Shown: positions 8,671 through 16,868, counted from the first letter of the stretch. The stretch is DNA of 64,000 nt from Herpetosiphon sp042688385 (GCF_042688385.1 NZ_JBHUPY010000002.1:62001-126000), one strand, 5' to 3'. Notes: a model not told the origin generated them from the sequence alone. Made by a program: numbers and translations.

Positions 8671-9792
8671 TTACAAATTGCCACGTTTGGCTTGTTCGCG
8701 TTCAATCGCTTCAAAGAGGGCTTTAAAGTTGCCTGCGCCAAAGCCACGGCTGCCCTTGCGTTGAATAATCTCGTAGAACACTGTTGGGCGGTCGCCAACT
8801 GGTTTGGTGAAGATTTGCAAGAGATAGCCTTCGTCGTCGCGATCGACCAAAATACCCAGTTCTTGTAAGGTATTGTAGTCTTCGTCGATATGGCCGACGC
8901 GGCCTGCCAACGCTGAGTAATAGGTATCTGGCGTGCGCAAAAATTCTACGCCATTATCGCGTAAATGCTTGACAGTTTGAATGATGTCAGGCGTGATCAA
9001 GGCAATGTGCTGCGCACCTGGGCCACAATAATAATCGAGATATTCGTCGATTTGCGATTTTTTGCGGCCTTCTGCTGGCTCATTGATTGGGAATTTAATC
9101 CGGCCTGTGCCGTTTTGAACGACTTTCGACATCAAGGCGCTATATTCAGTTGAAATATCGTCGTCGGTAAATTGTTGCAATTGGCTAAAGCCGAGGATGC
9201 GGGCATAGAAATTGACCCATTCATCCATTTTGCCAAGCTCGACGTTACCCACAATATGGTCAACCGCTGCCAAGCCAGTTGATTCCGACTTTGGTGGATT
9301 TTTGACTTTGTTGTAGCCAGGCATAAACGTGCCAGTGTAGCCGTCGCGCTCAATAAATGAGTGGACTGTATCCCCGTAGGTGCGAATCGTAGCTTTGACG
9401 ACTTTGCCCCATTTGCTTTCCAAGACGGTTGGCTCAAGCACAGCGGTTGCGCCACGGGCCAAGGCTGCTTCAAACGCCGAAGTCGCATTTTCAACTTCGA
9501 GCGCAATATCTTTTACGCCATCGCCGTGCAATTTCACATGCTCGGCAATTGGCGAATCGGGATTAAGCGCGCCAGTCAAGACCAAGCGAATATTGCGTTG
9601 TTGCATGACAAACGAAACGCGGTCGCGGCTGCCAGTTTCTAAGCCTGCATAAGCAACTGGCGTAAAACCAAAGGCCGTCCGATAGTAATGAGCTGCTTGA
9701 CGCGCATTACCAACATACATCTCGACATAATCGATGCCACGTAATGCTAAAGGATCAGTCGTAGTGGTAGTTTCTTGTTCTGCCATCGTCAT
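8671..9792 (-). CDS. hppD: 4-hydroxyphenylpyruvate dioxygenase
   Basis: 373-residue non-heme iron enzyme that turns 4-hydroxyphenylpyruvate into homogentisate in tyrosine breakdown. Two vicinal-oxygen-chelate halves are visible: YVEMYVGNARQAAHYY at the start, and LAAVDHIVGNVELGKMDEWV in the middle with the first iron-ligand His. GPGAQHIALIT holds the second His. The C-terminal GSRGFGAGNFKALFEAIE is the mobile helix that carries conserved Phe and Asn residues. AGGAG lies 7 bases before the ATG at 9792. It follows the TrmB-type regulator by 34 bases and is probably cotranscribed with it. Confidence 0.97.
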   Translation of the reverse strand: MTMAEQETTTTTDPLALRGIDYVEMYVGNARQAAHYYRTAFGFTPVAYAGLETGSRDRVSFVMQQRNIRLVLTGALNPDSPIAEHVKLHGDGVKDIALEVENATSAFEAALARGATAVLEPTVLESKWGKVVKATIRTYGDTVHSFIERDGYTGTFMPGYNKVKNPPKSESTGLAAVDHIVGNVELGKMDEWVNFYARILGFSQLQQFTDDDISTEYSALMSKVVQNGTGRIKFPINEPAEGRKKSQIDEYLDYYCGPGAQHIALITPDIIQTVKHLRDNGVEFLRTPDTYYSALAGRVGHIDEDYNTLQELGILVDRDDEGYLLQIFTKPVGDRPTVFYEIIQRKGSRGFGAGNFKALFEAIEREQAKRGNL

Positions 9793-9826
9793 TGATAGGC
9801 TCCTTCTGATGAAAACGCCGCAACAA

Positions 9827-10636
9827 TTACTCGCTATAGGGCTGAGCTTGCGCCCAGAATGCCTCGAACGCTACCCGCAGGGTTTGCGCTAGCGATGGGT
9901 GATTCAAACATAACGCTGTGATCGATGGTCGCCCCGTGATGGGATCTTGCAGTGAAAGCAAGGCCACCCGACCATCAAATAAATTCATTTTAATTGGTAG
10001 TTGTGGCACGAACCGTAATTCTTGGCCAAGGCTACGAAATTGGGCCAACACTGGCCGCAATTGCTCATCTTCCAAGGCGCTCAGTTCATACAAAGCCCGG
10101 TATTGCACACCGCGCGAGCGTGGTTCGCGCACTTCGGCCACATTTTCCTCTAGGCTAGAAACGAGTGGCCGTTTGAAACAGGCCAAAATTTCGTGGTCGG
10201 CTTGTTGGGCCAAGGTCCAAGCACGGGCGCTAATCTGGCGCGGGTCAAGCAAAACATCAATATAATCCAACGGATTATCTTCGTTGCTGCCTTCGGTGTA
10301 GATTGGCTGCATGGTAGCGACAAGGCTTTGGGCGATGGTTTGGGCATCGGCCAATTCGCGTTCCATCACGCTGCGTCGCTCGGCAAGTAGGGCTGGCAAG
10401 GCTTGTTCTGGGGCAACCGCGACAAAGGTGCGGCGTGGCCCCATCCGTTCATGGGCTAGGCCTTTGCTGGACAACGATTGCAACACATCGTAGATCCGCT
10501 GGCGCGGAATGCTGGTATGGGTTGCGAGCTGCGCCGCCGAGAACGATTGCCGACCAAGTAGCCCCAAATAGGCCGTTGATTCATAGCGACTTAAGCCTAA
10601 ATCACTGAGTTGATCAATGAGAGATTCATCGTGCAT
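9827..10636 (-). CDS. TrmB-family transcriptional regulator
   Basis: About 269 residues. An N-terminal winged helix-turn-helix of TrmB type (LGLSRYESTAYLGLLGRQSF, then THTSIPRQRIYDVLQSLSSK) is followed by a linker coil and a C-terminal effector-like domain. The track allows a GTG start 12 bases upstream, but a perfect inverted repeat covers those bases, so the ATG at 10636 is preferred. It is first in a two-gene unit with hppD, so control of tyrosine catabolism is likely; this is inferred from position only. TrmB proteins are best known as sugar-responsive regulators in archaea. Confidence 0.8.
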   Translation of the reverse strand: MHDESLIDQLSDLGLSRYESTAYLGLLGRQSFSAAQLATHTSIPRQRIYDVLQSLSSKGLAHERMGPRRTFVAVAPEQALPALLAERRSVMERELADAQTIAQSLVATMQPIYTEGSNEDNPLDYIDVLLDPRQISARAWTLAQQADHEILACFKRPLVSSLEENVAEVREPRSRGVQYRALYELSALEDEQLRPVLAQFRSLGQELRFVPQLPIKMNLFDGRVALLSLQDPITGRPSITALCLNHPSLAQTLRVAFEAFWAQAQPYSE

Positions 10637-10642
10637 TGGTGT

Positions 10643-10660
10643 CACCACTGCCTAGTGGTG
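10643..10660. promoter_or_regulatory. Perfect inverted repeat at the TrmB-type gene start
   Basis: CACCACT-GCCT-AGTGGTG has 7-base perfect arms and a 4-base spacer, and ends six bases before the chosen start codon. Its size and place suit an autoregulatory operator for the TrmB-type protein. Confidence 0.4.
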
Positions 10661-10840
10661 CTATTGTAGCGAGTTGTCGAATGCTTGTCAATCATGCGCA
10701 AAGGCCACAGTCAGCACCGAAGTTTGATTAAGCATGGGATCGTTACCAAGGTAGGATTGGCGCGATCCACATAACCAAATTGTACTACGCCGTGTGATTC
10801 GCAAAAATGCTGGCTGATTCATGGCCAAATTATTAAACGA

Positions 10841-10870
10841 AAACCCCTCTTCCAGCAAACGGAAGAGGGG
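10841..10870 (-). terminator. Rho-independent terminator of the homogentisate dioxygenase gene
   Basis: On the minus strand CCCCTCTTCC, a 7-base loop and GGAAGAGGGG form a 10-pair GC-rich stem followed by TTTTCGTTT. It starts 28 bases after the hmgA stop and separates that transcript from the trmB-type/hppD unit. Confidence 0.85.
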
Positions 10871-10897
10871 CGCTGATTCGTTTAACTTTTCAGGTGT

Positions 10898-12055
10898 TTA
10901 GTGGTTGACCCATGAATAGGTATAGCTTGGTTCTTCGAGGCTTAAGGCTTCTTTGGTCAGGTACAGTGGCTTGAAGGTATCAACCATCACCGCTAATTCT
11001 TCGGTCGCTGCCTTGCCAATCGAGCCTTCGACCGTGCCTGGATGTGGCCCGTGCGGCATTCCCGATGGGTGCAAGGTGATCGAGCCAAGATCAACGCCAC
11101 GTCTTGACATAAAATTGCCTTCGACATAATACAGCACTTCATCGCTCTCGACATTTGAGTGATTGTATGGTGCTGGAATCGCCTCAGGATGATAATCGAA
11201 CATGCGTGGCACAAACGAACAGACCACAAAATTTGGCCCGCTGAAGGTTTGATGCACTGGTGGCGGCTGATGCACGCGCCCAGTAATTGGCTCGAAATCT
11301 TCGATATTGAAGGCAAATGGATAGAGATAGCCATCCCAGCCAACCACATCAAATGGATGATGATCAAGCACATGCTTGGTCATACGTCCATGGGCACGCA
11401 CATGGACGGCAAACTCGCCTTTTTCATCGTGAGGCGTAAGCTCCATCGGAACCCGAATATCGCGCTCGCAGAACGGAGCATGCTCCAGCAATTGGCCATG
11501 TTCGTTGCGATAGCGGTTGGGCGTGGTGATTTCGCCCACGGTTTCGAGCACTAGCATTTTGGTTGGCGTGCCGTTGGTGTTGACCCGATAGGTTGTGCCA
11601 ATCGGAATTACCAAATAATCGCCACGGCGATAGGGAATATTGCCGAAAATCGTTTCGAGCACACCCTCGCCTTCGTGAATGAAGAGCATTTCATCGCCTT
11701 CGCCATTGCGATAGAAATAGCTTTGGGGCTCGGTTGGGTGCACAATTCCCATACGCACATCATTATTAACTAACAACATCCGACGGCCACCGATGGGATC
11801 GCCGCCTGGTTTATGGGCAAAGGTTTTGAGGTGGCGATGGCGCAGCGCTCCATCTGGCTCCAACTCAATTGCGGTTGAACCGAGATCTTCGACCTTGAGA
11901 ATCGCAGTTGGGGGATAATGGTGATATAACAGGGCTTCGACCCCGCTAAATCCCTTGGTTCCCATCAACTGTTCCGAATACAACGAACCATCTGGCTTGC
12001 GAAATTGGGTATGGCGCTTGTGTGGAATGTTGCCAAGTTTGTGGTAGAAGGGCAT
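10898..12055 (-). CDS. hmgA: Homogentisate 1,2-dioxygenase
   Basis: 385-residue cupin-type iron enzyme that opens the ring of homogentisate, the step after HPPD. Recognisable segments are MPFYHKLGNIPHKRHTQFRK, the cupin strands around GDEMLFIHEGEGVLETIFG, and the C-terminal iron-site region HSNVESDEVLYYVEGNFMSR and HPSGMPHGPHPG. An upstream extension is open to 12178, but GGGAGG sits 7 bases before the ATG at 12055 and the family motif starts there. It is shorter than the roughly 440-residue animal and proteobacterial enzymes, as is common in related bacterial lineages. The later pathway genes are not in the window. Confidence 0.93.
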   Translation of the reverse strand: MPFYHKLGNIPHKRHTQFRKPDGSLYSEQLMGTKGFSGVEALLYHHYPPTAILKVEDLGSTAIELEPDGALRHRHLKTFAHKPGGDPIGGRRMLLVNNDVRMGIVHPTEPQSYFYRNGEGDEMLFIHEGEGVLETIFGNIPYRRGDYLVIPIGTTYRVNTNGTPTKMLVLETVGEITTPNRYRNEHGQLLEHAPFCERDIRVPMELTPHDEKGEFAVHVRAHGRMTKHVLDHHPFDVVGWDGYLYPFAFNIEDFEPITGRVHQPPPVHQTFSGPNFVVCSFVPRMFDYHPEAIPAPYNHSNVESDEVLYYVEGNFMSRRGVDLGSITLHPSGMPHGPHPGTVEGSIGKAATEELAVMVDTFKPLYLTKEALSLEEPSYTYSWVNH

Positions 12056-12158
12056 CTTCGACCTCCCGCAAAAATGAAAACGACAAGACCAATTCAGCCC
12101 TACTTCTGTATTGGCCAGCATGTTGATTATAATCCAAATTGCTAAGTTGGGTAAATGA

Positions 12159-12180
12159 GAACATAGAACATAGAACATAG
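12159..12180. repeat. CATAGAA heptamer tandem tract
   Basis: GAACATAGAACATAGAACATAG contains three consecutive heptamers. It is the complement of the TTCTATG tract at 5689-5717. Confidence 0.6.
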
Positions 12181-12214
12181 GTGTACTGATACATCAGGTT
12201 AACCATCGCCTGAT

Positions 12215-12350
12215 CCCCTCACCCCAACCCCTCTCCCACGGCGCGGGCGAGGGGCTTTAACCGCGTGGTTCTCCCGCAATTCCTTGGCGAACAATGGTCG
12301 GCTCCCCCTCGCCCGCGTTTAGTGGGAGAGGGGGTTGGGGGGTGAGGGGA
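12215..12350. repeat. GC-rich mosaic repeat, copy 2
   Basis: Same structure and orientation as the copy at 5318, with CCCCTCACCCC and GGTGAGGGGA ends and two inner GC-rich hairpins. It lies in the gap between two divergent transcription units. The remainder of 12056-12668 is AT-rich; apart from the promoter at 12592 nothing else is evident. Confidence 0.8.
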
Positions 12351-12591
12351 CATGGTTGCCAACCGAATGAACCAGTACACATAGGAATTAGCGATCAACC
12401 TATTGATTCACAAAGTACAAGTTTTTAGCCACGAATTTCACGAATTATGCGTCTATTAATAAAATTAGTGTCTGCCCCCTGACTTCCGATCTCCGATTCC
12501 CAATCCCTGGCCCCATTTTAGCTTTTGCCTTCTGACTTTTGCCTTTTGAATTTGACTTCATCCTTGTTAACAACTTGCTCATCAAAAGCGG

Positions 12592-12620
12592 TTGACGCTA
12601 CTAGGTAACTCAAGTAAGAT
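12592..12620 (+). promoter_or_regulatory. Candidate sigma-70 promoter of the RseP-like operon
   Basis: TTGACG at 12592-12597, 17-base spacer, TAAGAT at 12615-12620. The start codon is 49 bases downstream, leaving a short leader. Confidence 0.5.
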
Positions 12621-12668
12621 TCAATCGCGGCTTGCGTAGCCGTACACCACTATCCACGGGAGATCTTT

Positions 12669-13766
12669 ATGGATTTTAGCAGTTTGGCGTGGCTTGCGGT
12701 TATTCCCGCTTTAGGCTTTTTAGTTGTTGTTCATGAGCTAGGCCACTATTGGGTTGGCCGCAAAATGGGCATTAAGATCGAAGAATTTGGCATTGGGTTA
12801 CCGCCACGCGCCAAAGTGTTGTTCGTGCGTAAGGGCATTCCGTTTACGCTCAACTGGCTGCCACTTGGCGGTTTTGTGCGCTTTGCTGGCGAAGAAGGTG
12901 GCTTCGACGACCCTGATAGCCTTGCCTCTGCGCCACCACGCCGCCGGATTCCAGTGATGGCAGCTGGCGTGATTGCGAATGTGATTACGGCAATCATTAT
13001 GTTTGCAATCATTTTTGCAATTTGGGGCTACCCAAATCTTGATAAAGTGATGGTTGCTTCAACCGACGAATTTGCTTCGAAAGCAGGCTTTGTAGTTGAA
13101 GATGTATTTGTGTCGATCAATGGCTCGCCAATTAGCACCGATGAACAAGTACGGCAATTGGTCGAAACCAGTGCTGGCAAGCCCGTTAGTGTGGTTGTAC
13201 AACGCGATGGTGTCGAACAAACCTTGAGCGTTACGCCCCAATATAGTGCCGAAGCGCAACGCTACCGTTTTGGCGTTGGTTTGGGCAATCCGCGCGAATC
13301 AGTTAACATTTTTCAAGCAATCGTCAATGGTTTTACCTATAGTTTTCGCTTGCTTGGCGAAATGTTTATGGGTTTTGCGATGCTGATCGGCGGTTTGCTG
13401 GGCACGAATCCAGCGCCTGAAGGCGGCTTAGCTGGCCCAGTCGGCATTGCTCGCTTAACTGGGCAAGTTGCGCGCTCAGGCTTGCGCGATTATCTGAATT
13501 TTACGGCCTTGTTGAGTTTGAACTTGGCCTTGATCAACATTCTGCCAATTCCAGCGCTTGATGGTAGCCGAATTATTTTTGCTTTGATTGAAGCCATTCG
13601 ACGCAAAAAAATTCCGCCCGAACGCGAAGCTGTGGTGCATGCAATTGGGATGATGATGTTGCTTGGTTTAATGCTGTTAGTGACGGTTTCCGACGTGCGC
13701 AATATCATTAGTGGCGAGCCAGCGATTACCATGCCGCCAACGCCAACGCCAATCGTTAGGCCGTAA
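12669..13766 (+). CDS. rseP: RseP-like site-2 intramembrane metalloprotease
   Basis: 365-residue M50B protease of the inner membrane. VVHELGHYW (His22, Glu23, His26) is the zinc motif in the first transmembrane helix, and PIPALDGSR near the C terminus supplies the third ligand. A PDZ domain lies between, at about residues 115-200 (VVEDVFVSINGSPISTDEQV). Family members cut anti-sigma factors or leftover signal peptides within the membrane; the substrate here is unknown. GGGAGATC precedes the ATG. It heads an operon with the split nuclease pair four bases downstream. Confidence 0.93.
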   Translation: MDFSSLAWLAVIPALGFLVVVHELGHYWVGRKMGIKIEEFGIGLPPRAKVLFVRKGIPFTLNWLPLGGFVRFAGEEGGFDDPDSLASAPPRRRIPVMAAGVIANVITAIIMFAIIFAIWGYPNLDKVMVASTDEFASKAGFVVEDVFVSINGSPISTDEQVRQLVETSAGKPVSVVVQRDGVEQTLSVTPQYSAEAQRYRFGVGLGNPRESVNIFQAIVNGFTYSFRLLGEMFMGFAMLIGGLLGTNPAPEGGLAGPVGIARLTGQVARSGLRDYLNFTALLSLNLALINILPIPALDGSRIIFALIEAIRRKKIPPEREAVVHAIGMMMLLGLMLLVTVSDVRNIISGEPAITMPPTPTPIVRP

Positions 13767-13770
13767 GCCG

Positions 13771-14004
13771 ATGCCAGCGCGTAAGCCGATTATCCGCGCC
13801 AGCGAGCTTGGCGAATATGATTTTTGTGCCAGAGCTTGGTGGCTGCGACGTGAATGCGGCTGGCAAGGACGATTTCCTGAACGTTTAGCTCAAGGCGAAG
13901 TGGCCCATCAACGCCATGGCCGAGACCTTCAACAAAGCCAATGGTTGCGTACTGTAGCCATTGGTTTGTTGTTGCTAGCAGCCTTAGCCTTGGTATTCGC
14001 ATGA
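13771..14004 (+). CDS. N-terminal half of a split Cas4-like nuclease, membrane-anchored
   Basis: 77 residues. RASELGEYDFCARAWWL matches the start of the Cas4/RecB-nuclease (PD-(D/E)XK) family, including the single N-terminal cysteine that binds the iron-sulfur cluster. GEVAHQRHG supplies the motif-I histidine. The last 18 residues (AIGLLLLAALALVFA) are a transmembrane helix, after which the protein stops. The stop overlaps the next start (ATGA), and that protein continues the same fold. Start at 13771, four bases after the rseP stop; an earlier in-frame ATG lies inside rseP. Alone it cannot be a complete nuclease. Confidence 0.75.
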   Translation: MPARKPIIRASELGEYDFCARAWWLRRECGWQGRFPERLAQGEVAHQRHGRDLQQSQWLRTVAIGLLLLAALALVFA

Positions 14005-14516
14005 TTTGGCTCGCGATTATTTTGGGCTTGCTTGGCCTGTGGCTGTGGCGACGAAGCAATACGTTGCGCGCCAGCACTGGCCTGCCCTGGCGCACGGTGG
14101 TCTATCACGATACAACGCGGCGTGAATTGAGCAAGCCCTTATTTTCGGCTCGTTATCAATTAACTGGTAAGCCCGATTATGTGTTGGCCGATGGCAAGGC
14201 CTTGATTCCGGTTGAGGTCAAGCCGCAGCGCCAAGCAACTAGCCCACGCCAAGGCGATATATTGCAACTGGCGGCCTATTGCTTGTTGCTTGAAGAAGCA
14301 ACTGGGGTTGCTCCGCGCTATGGCTTGTTGCGCTACGCCCAGCATACCTTTCAGGTCGATTGGACTGATCACCTCTATCAGGCCTTGATCGAAACGCTTG
14401 ACATGATGCGCGCTGATCTGACGCTAACGGAGGTTGACCGTTCGCACGAAGAACCATGGCGCTGTAACGCCTGCGGATTTGGCGACCGCTGCACAGATGC
14501 GCTAGAATATGACTAG
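14001..14516 (+). CDS. C-terminal half of a split Cas4-like nuclease, membrane-anchored
   Basis: 171 residues. It begins with a transmembrane helix (MIWLAIILGLLGLWLW) and continues with the PD-(D/E)XK core: GKPDYVLADGKALIPVEVKP contains the metal-binding Asp and the ExK. GDILQLAAYCLLLEE is the QxxxY helix, and CNACGFGDRC holds the three C-terminal cluster cysteines of Cas4/Dna2-type nucleases. Together with the preceding 77-residue protein, all expected motifs are present in order, with a two-helix membrane hairpin where the break occurs. No CRISPR array or other cas gene is near. Start at the ATGA overlap, 14001. Confidence 0.8.
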   Translation: MIWLAIILGLLGLWLWRRSNTLRASTGLPWRTVVYHDTTRRELSKPLFSARYQLTGKPDYVLADGKALIPVEVKPQRQATSPRQGDILQLAAYCLLLEEATGVAPRYGLLRYAQHTFQVDWTDHLYQALIETLDMMRADLTLTEVDRSHEEPWRCNACGFGDRCTDALEYD

Positions 14517-14560
14517 CACCGTTTATCAATCAGCTCATTGCTAGTAGTCGTTGTGACATT

Positions 14561-14884
14561 ATGAAATTTAAAATTCGCCAACATCCACGCATGAAAGATA
14601 TTTGTGTCGGTGACGAAGTGGTGTGGAATCCCCAATTGCTGTATGCCAACGTCGAGGAAATTTTTCCGGCGGCGGTTTGTGTCAATTTAGCAATACTCCG
14701 CACCGAGCCAATTCCCAAATTAGAGCTGCGGGCGCAACTTTGGCGCGCTGATGATATTGAAAATCTCAGTGTTTGTCGTTGTTGTGGCTCGCGGGAAAAT
14801 CTGGTTACTCCATGTCATACAGGCGTACCGTTTCGGTTGTGCCAACATTGTTATACCTGCCACATTGAGGAGTCTCTGGCATGA
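14561..14884 (+). CDS. Small cysteine-rich protein, zinc-ribbon-like C terminus
   Basis: 107 residues of unknown function. The C-terminal third has seven cysteines, in CRCCGSRENLVTPCHTG and CQHCYTC, a spacing that suggests a zinc-binding ribbon. The N-terminal two thirds (basic start, then VGDEVVWNPQLLYANVEEIF) resemble a small beta domain. The ribosome site is weak. Its stop overlaps the start of the next gene by ATGA, so it is translationally coupled to the pterin-synthase-like enzyme. Confidence 0.6.
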   Translation: MKFKIRQHPRMKDICVGDEVVWNPQLLYANVEEIFPAAVCVNLAILRTEPIPKLELRAQLWRADDIENLSVCRCCGSRENLVTPCHTGVPFRLCQHCYTCHIEESLA

Positions 14885-15378
14885 GCCAACGTATTTATCG
14901 CTTGCAAGTCACCAAGGATCAGCTTGGGTTTGCAGCGGCGCATTTTATTACCATGCGCGGCAAATGTGAACGCCTGCATGGGCATAATTATCGCGTAACC
15001 GTCGAGGTCGAAGGCTTTTTGGGTGAAGATAAGTATGTGGTAGATTTTGGCGTGTTGAAAAAACATGCCGCTGAAATTGCGCGCACGCTCGATCATCGGG
15101 TGTTGTTGGCTGCTGAGAATGCAAAAATTGCCTATAGCCAAGCCGCGCAGCACATTACGGTGCGCTACGAAGAAAAATATTATATTTTTCCGCTGGCCGA
15201 AGTGATTATGCTGCCAATTGAAAACACCACGGCTGAGCTATTGGCAAGCTATTTTTGCGCCGAATTAAGCGAGCGCTTGCACCAAGATGGGGTTAATACG
15301 CTTAAAATGGTTGGGGTTTGGGTTTCCGAAGGGCCGGGCCAACAAGCGTTTGCCAGCATTGAATGGCCGCAAGCTTAA
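14881..15378 (+). CDS. 6-pyruvoyl-tetrahydropterin synthase / QueD-family enzyme
   Basis: 165 residues of the tunnelling-fold PTPS family. The zinc site is visible: the first His in FAAAHFITM, the other two in CERLHGHNYRV, where the preceding Cys is the catalytic residue of QueD-type enzymes. LDHRVLL supplies the Asp-His pair, and the C-terminal SEGPGQQA includes the substrate-anchoring Glu. QueD makes 6-carboxytetrahydropterin for queuosine; PTPS makes the biopterin precursor. Neither queC, queE nor a GTP cyclohydrolase is adjacent, so the exact reaction is open. Confidence 0.85.
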   Translation: MSQRIYRLQVTKDQLGFAAAHFITMRGKCERLHGHNYRVTVEVEGFLGEDKYVVDFGVLKKHAAEIARTLDHRVLLAAENAKIAYSQAAQHITVRYEEKYYIFPLAEVIMLPIENTTAELLASYFCAELSERLHQDGVNTLKMVGVWVSEGPGQQAFASIEWPQA

Positions 15379-15396
15379 ACTATCGAGGGCATAGCT

Positions 15397-15723
15397 ATGG
15401 ACGGAATTATGAGCGCACTGGTCGTTATTATCGGGGCAATTGGCTTAATTACCCTGCTAATTATGCGTACCAAAACCTATCGCGAACGCCTGCGCTTTCA
15501 GGCACGAGCGATGGATCGCCATGTGCGTACAACCAACATTCGCGATGATGTGCGCCAAGATATTTTGGACTTGTTGATTCGCGGCGATCGTTTGGCGGCG
15601 ATTCAATATGCTCACGAACAAACCCACTTGGATCTTTTAGAAGCGCGCACGTTGGTCGATGATATTGAAAAAGCCTTGAAAAAGCACGACCAAACCCAAG
15701 GAACCCCAAGCGATGCCAATTGA
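15397..15723 (+). CDS. Membrane-anchored protein with L7/L12-C-terminal-like domain
   Basis: 108 residues. An N-terminal helix (MSALVVIIGAIGLITLLIM) should anchor it in the membrane. The C-terminal half reads RGDRLAAIQYAHEQTHLDLLEARTLVDDIEKAL, cut here into two motifs, RGDRLAAIQYAHEQTHLDL and EARTLVDDIEK. It resembles the ribosomal L7/L12 C-terminal pattern (K-x-x-AIKxVREATGLGLKEAKxLV). Free-standing L7/L12-like domains occur in several bacterial proteins of unknown role. It sits 18 bases after the PTPS gene, and the next start lies inside its end. Confidence 0.6.
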   Translation: MDGIMSALVVIIGAIGLITLLIMRTKTYRERLRFQARAMDRHVRTTNIRDDVRQDILDLLIRGDRLAAIQYAHEQTHLDLLEARTLVDDIEKALKKHDQTQGTPSDAN

Positions 15724-16456
15724 TCTTGCGCCCCACAACCCGTATGGCTTGACGCTCACCAACGCTGTGCTTGGGCGCTGCGGTGGCTTTGGCGCGGGCA
15801 CTGATCGCTTGGCAAATATGGCGAATCTTGGGGCAATTATTACCGATCCGCTGGCAACCCGCGATCAAGCGCTGCAACTGCTGCCAACCACTGGCGGCGT
15901 GTTGTATCGGTCATCGACGCGTACATGGCGGCGGGCGCAACGCGATGCTGCGCATTGGCAAACGCTGAATCTGCCTGTGTTGCTGACCTTGCAACCACGC
16001 AGCCTGCAAGACCTCCAAGAATTATTGCGTAATTTGCAGGAAGGCGAGTGGGCGGCAGTTGTGCTCGATTTGGAGCAAAGTGGCGAATTGCAACACCTTG
16101 CGCGCTGGGTTGAATTAGTGCGTAATCAATGGGAAGCTCCGCTGGTGCTGCAAGTTGCGACCGATCAAATTAGCCAATTAACTACGATTCCCCAAACAAT
16201 CGATGGCATCATGCTTAGTTCGGGGCCGCGGGCCAAGCAAGGCACGCACTATGGGCGTTTGCTCGGGCCTGCGGTTGAGCCATTGTTGCTTTGGGGGGTT
16301 GAACGGCTGCGCGAATTGAGCGATAAATCATTAATTTGTAGTGCTCCCAGCCTTGCTAGCCTCGCCAGCCTGCAAGTGCTTGGTGTGCAGGCCGTCGTTT
16401 TGGATAGCCTGCTGTGGACAACCAGCACTCACGATTTAGCCCAAGTGAGTTTTTAA
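15713..16456 (+). CDS. Dihydroorotate-dehydrogenase-like TIM barrel, probably non-catalytic
   Basis: 247 residues. NPYGLTLTNAVLGRCGGFG matches the N terminus of dihydroorotate dehydrogenases, and YGRLLGPAVEPLLLWGVERL resembles their GGLSGPAIKP segment. The catalytic Cys/Ser loop, the Asn-rich FMN contacts and the usual phosphate-binding GG are missing or altered, and the protein is about 50-60 residues short. It may be a structural or regulatory relative, or have a different substrate. It overlaps the previous gene by 11 bases, with AAGGA upstream of the ATG, so it ends the operon that begins at rseP. Confidence 0.55.
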   Translation: MPIDLAPHNPYGLTLTNAVLGRCGGFGAGTDRLANMANLGAIITDPLATRDQALQLLPTTGGVLYRSSTRTWRRAQRDAAHWQTLNLPVLLTLQPRSLQDLQELLRNLQEGEWAAVVLDLEQSGELQHLARWVELVRNQWEAPLVLQVATDQISQLTTIPQTIDGIMLSSGPRAKQGTHYGRLLGPAVEPLLLWGVERLRELSDKSLICSAPSLASLASLQVLGVQAVVLDSLLWTTSTHDLAQVSF

Positions 16457-16521
16457 CCCCCCAACCCCCAGCCCCTCCTTTCAAGGCTAGGTTTTGAGCG
16501 ATTGGTCGGTGGTGGAGCGTT

Positions 16522-16654
16522 CCCTCACCCCCAACCCCCTCTCCCACGAAAACGCGGGCGAGGGGGAGTACCCGTTTTTACCGACGCAGTGCGCAAGAAC
16601 CACCAAAATTAAAGCCCCTCGCCCGCGCTACGGGCGAGGGGTTGGGGTGAGGGG
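16522..16654. repeat. GC-rich mosaic repeat, copy 3 (opposite orientation)
   Basis: CCCTCACCCCC at the left, GGGGTGAGGGGA at the right. The larger hairpin block (CCACGAAAACGCGGGCGAGGGGGAG) comes first, so it is inverted relative to the copy at 5318. A partial CCCCAACCCCCAGCCCCTCC fragment precedes it at about 16456-16482. The rest of 16457-16868 shows no gene. Confidence 0.8.
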
Positions 16655-16868
16655 ATCTTACCGATCTCAGCATTTCCATCCCTGCCAAAAACTACAGGGC
16701 ATAGGCCAATTGTCCCCCATGGCCATATTACTCTCCGTGCGCTGAGAACAACACTATTGCGCCTCATTTGTGACTACGAGTTAGAGGTAGACTATCCATA
16801 TTGAAGTTGTGCTGTTGCAAGCGAGGCTGCATTTTAGAGTGGATGTAGCATTGCCACGGAGGAAGTAG

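Noticed and set aside
13771..14516. Cas4-like motifs as evidence for a CRISPR-Cas locus.
   Set aside because: No repeat-spacer array and no other cas gene lies anywhere in the window; the neighbours are housekeeping-type genes.
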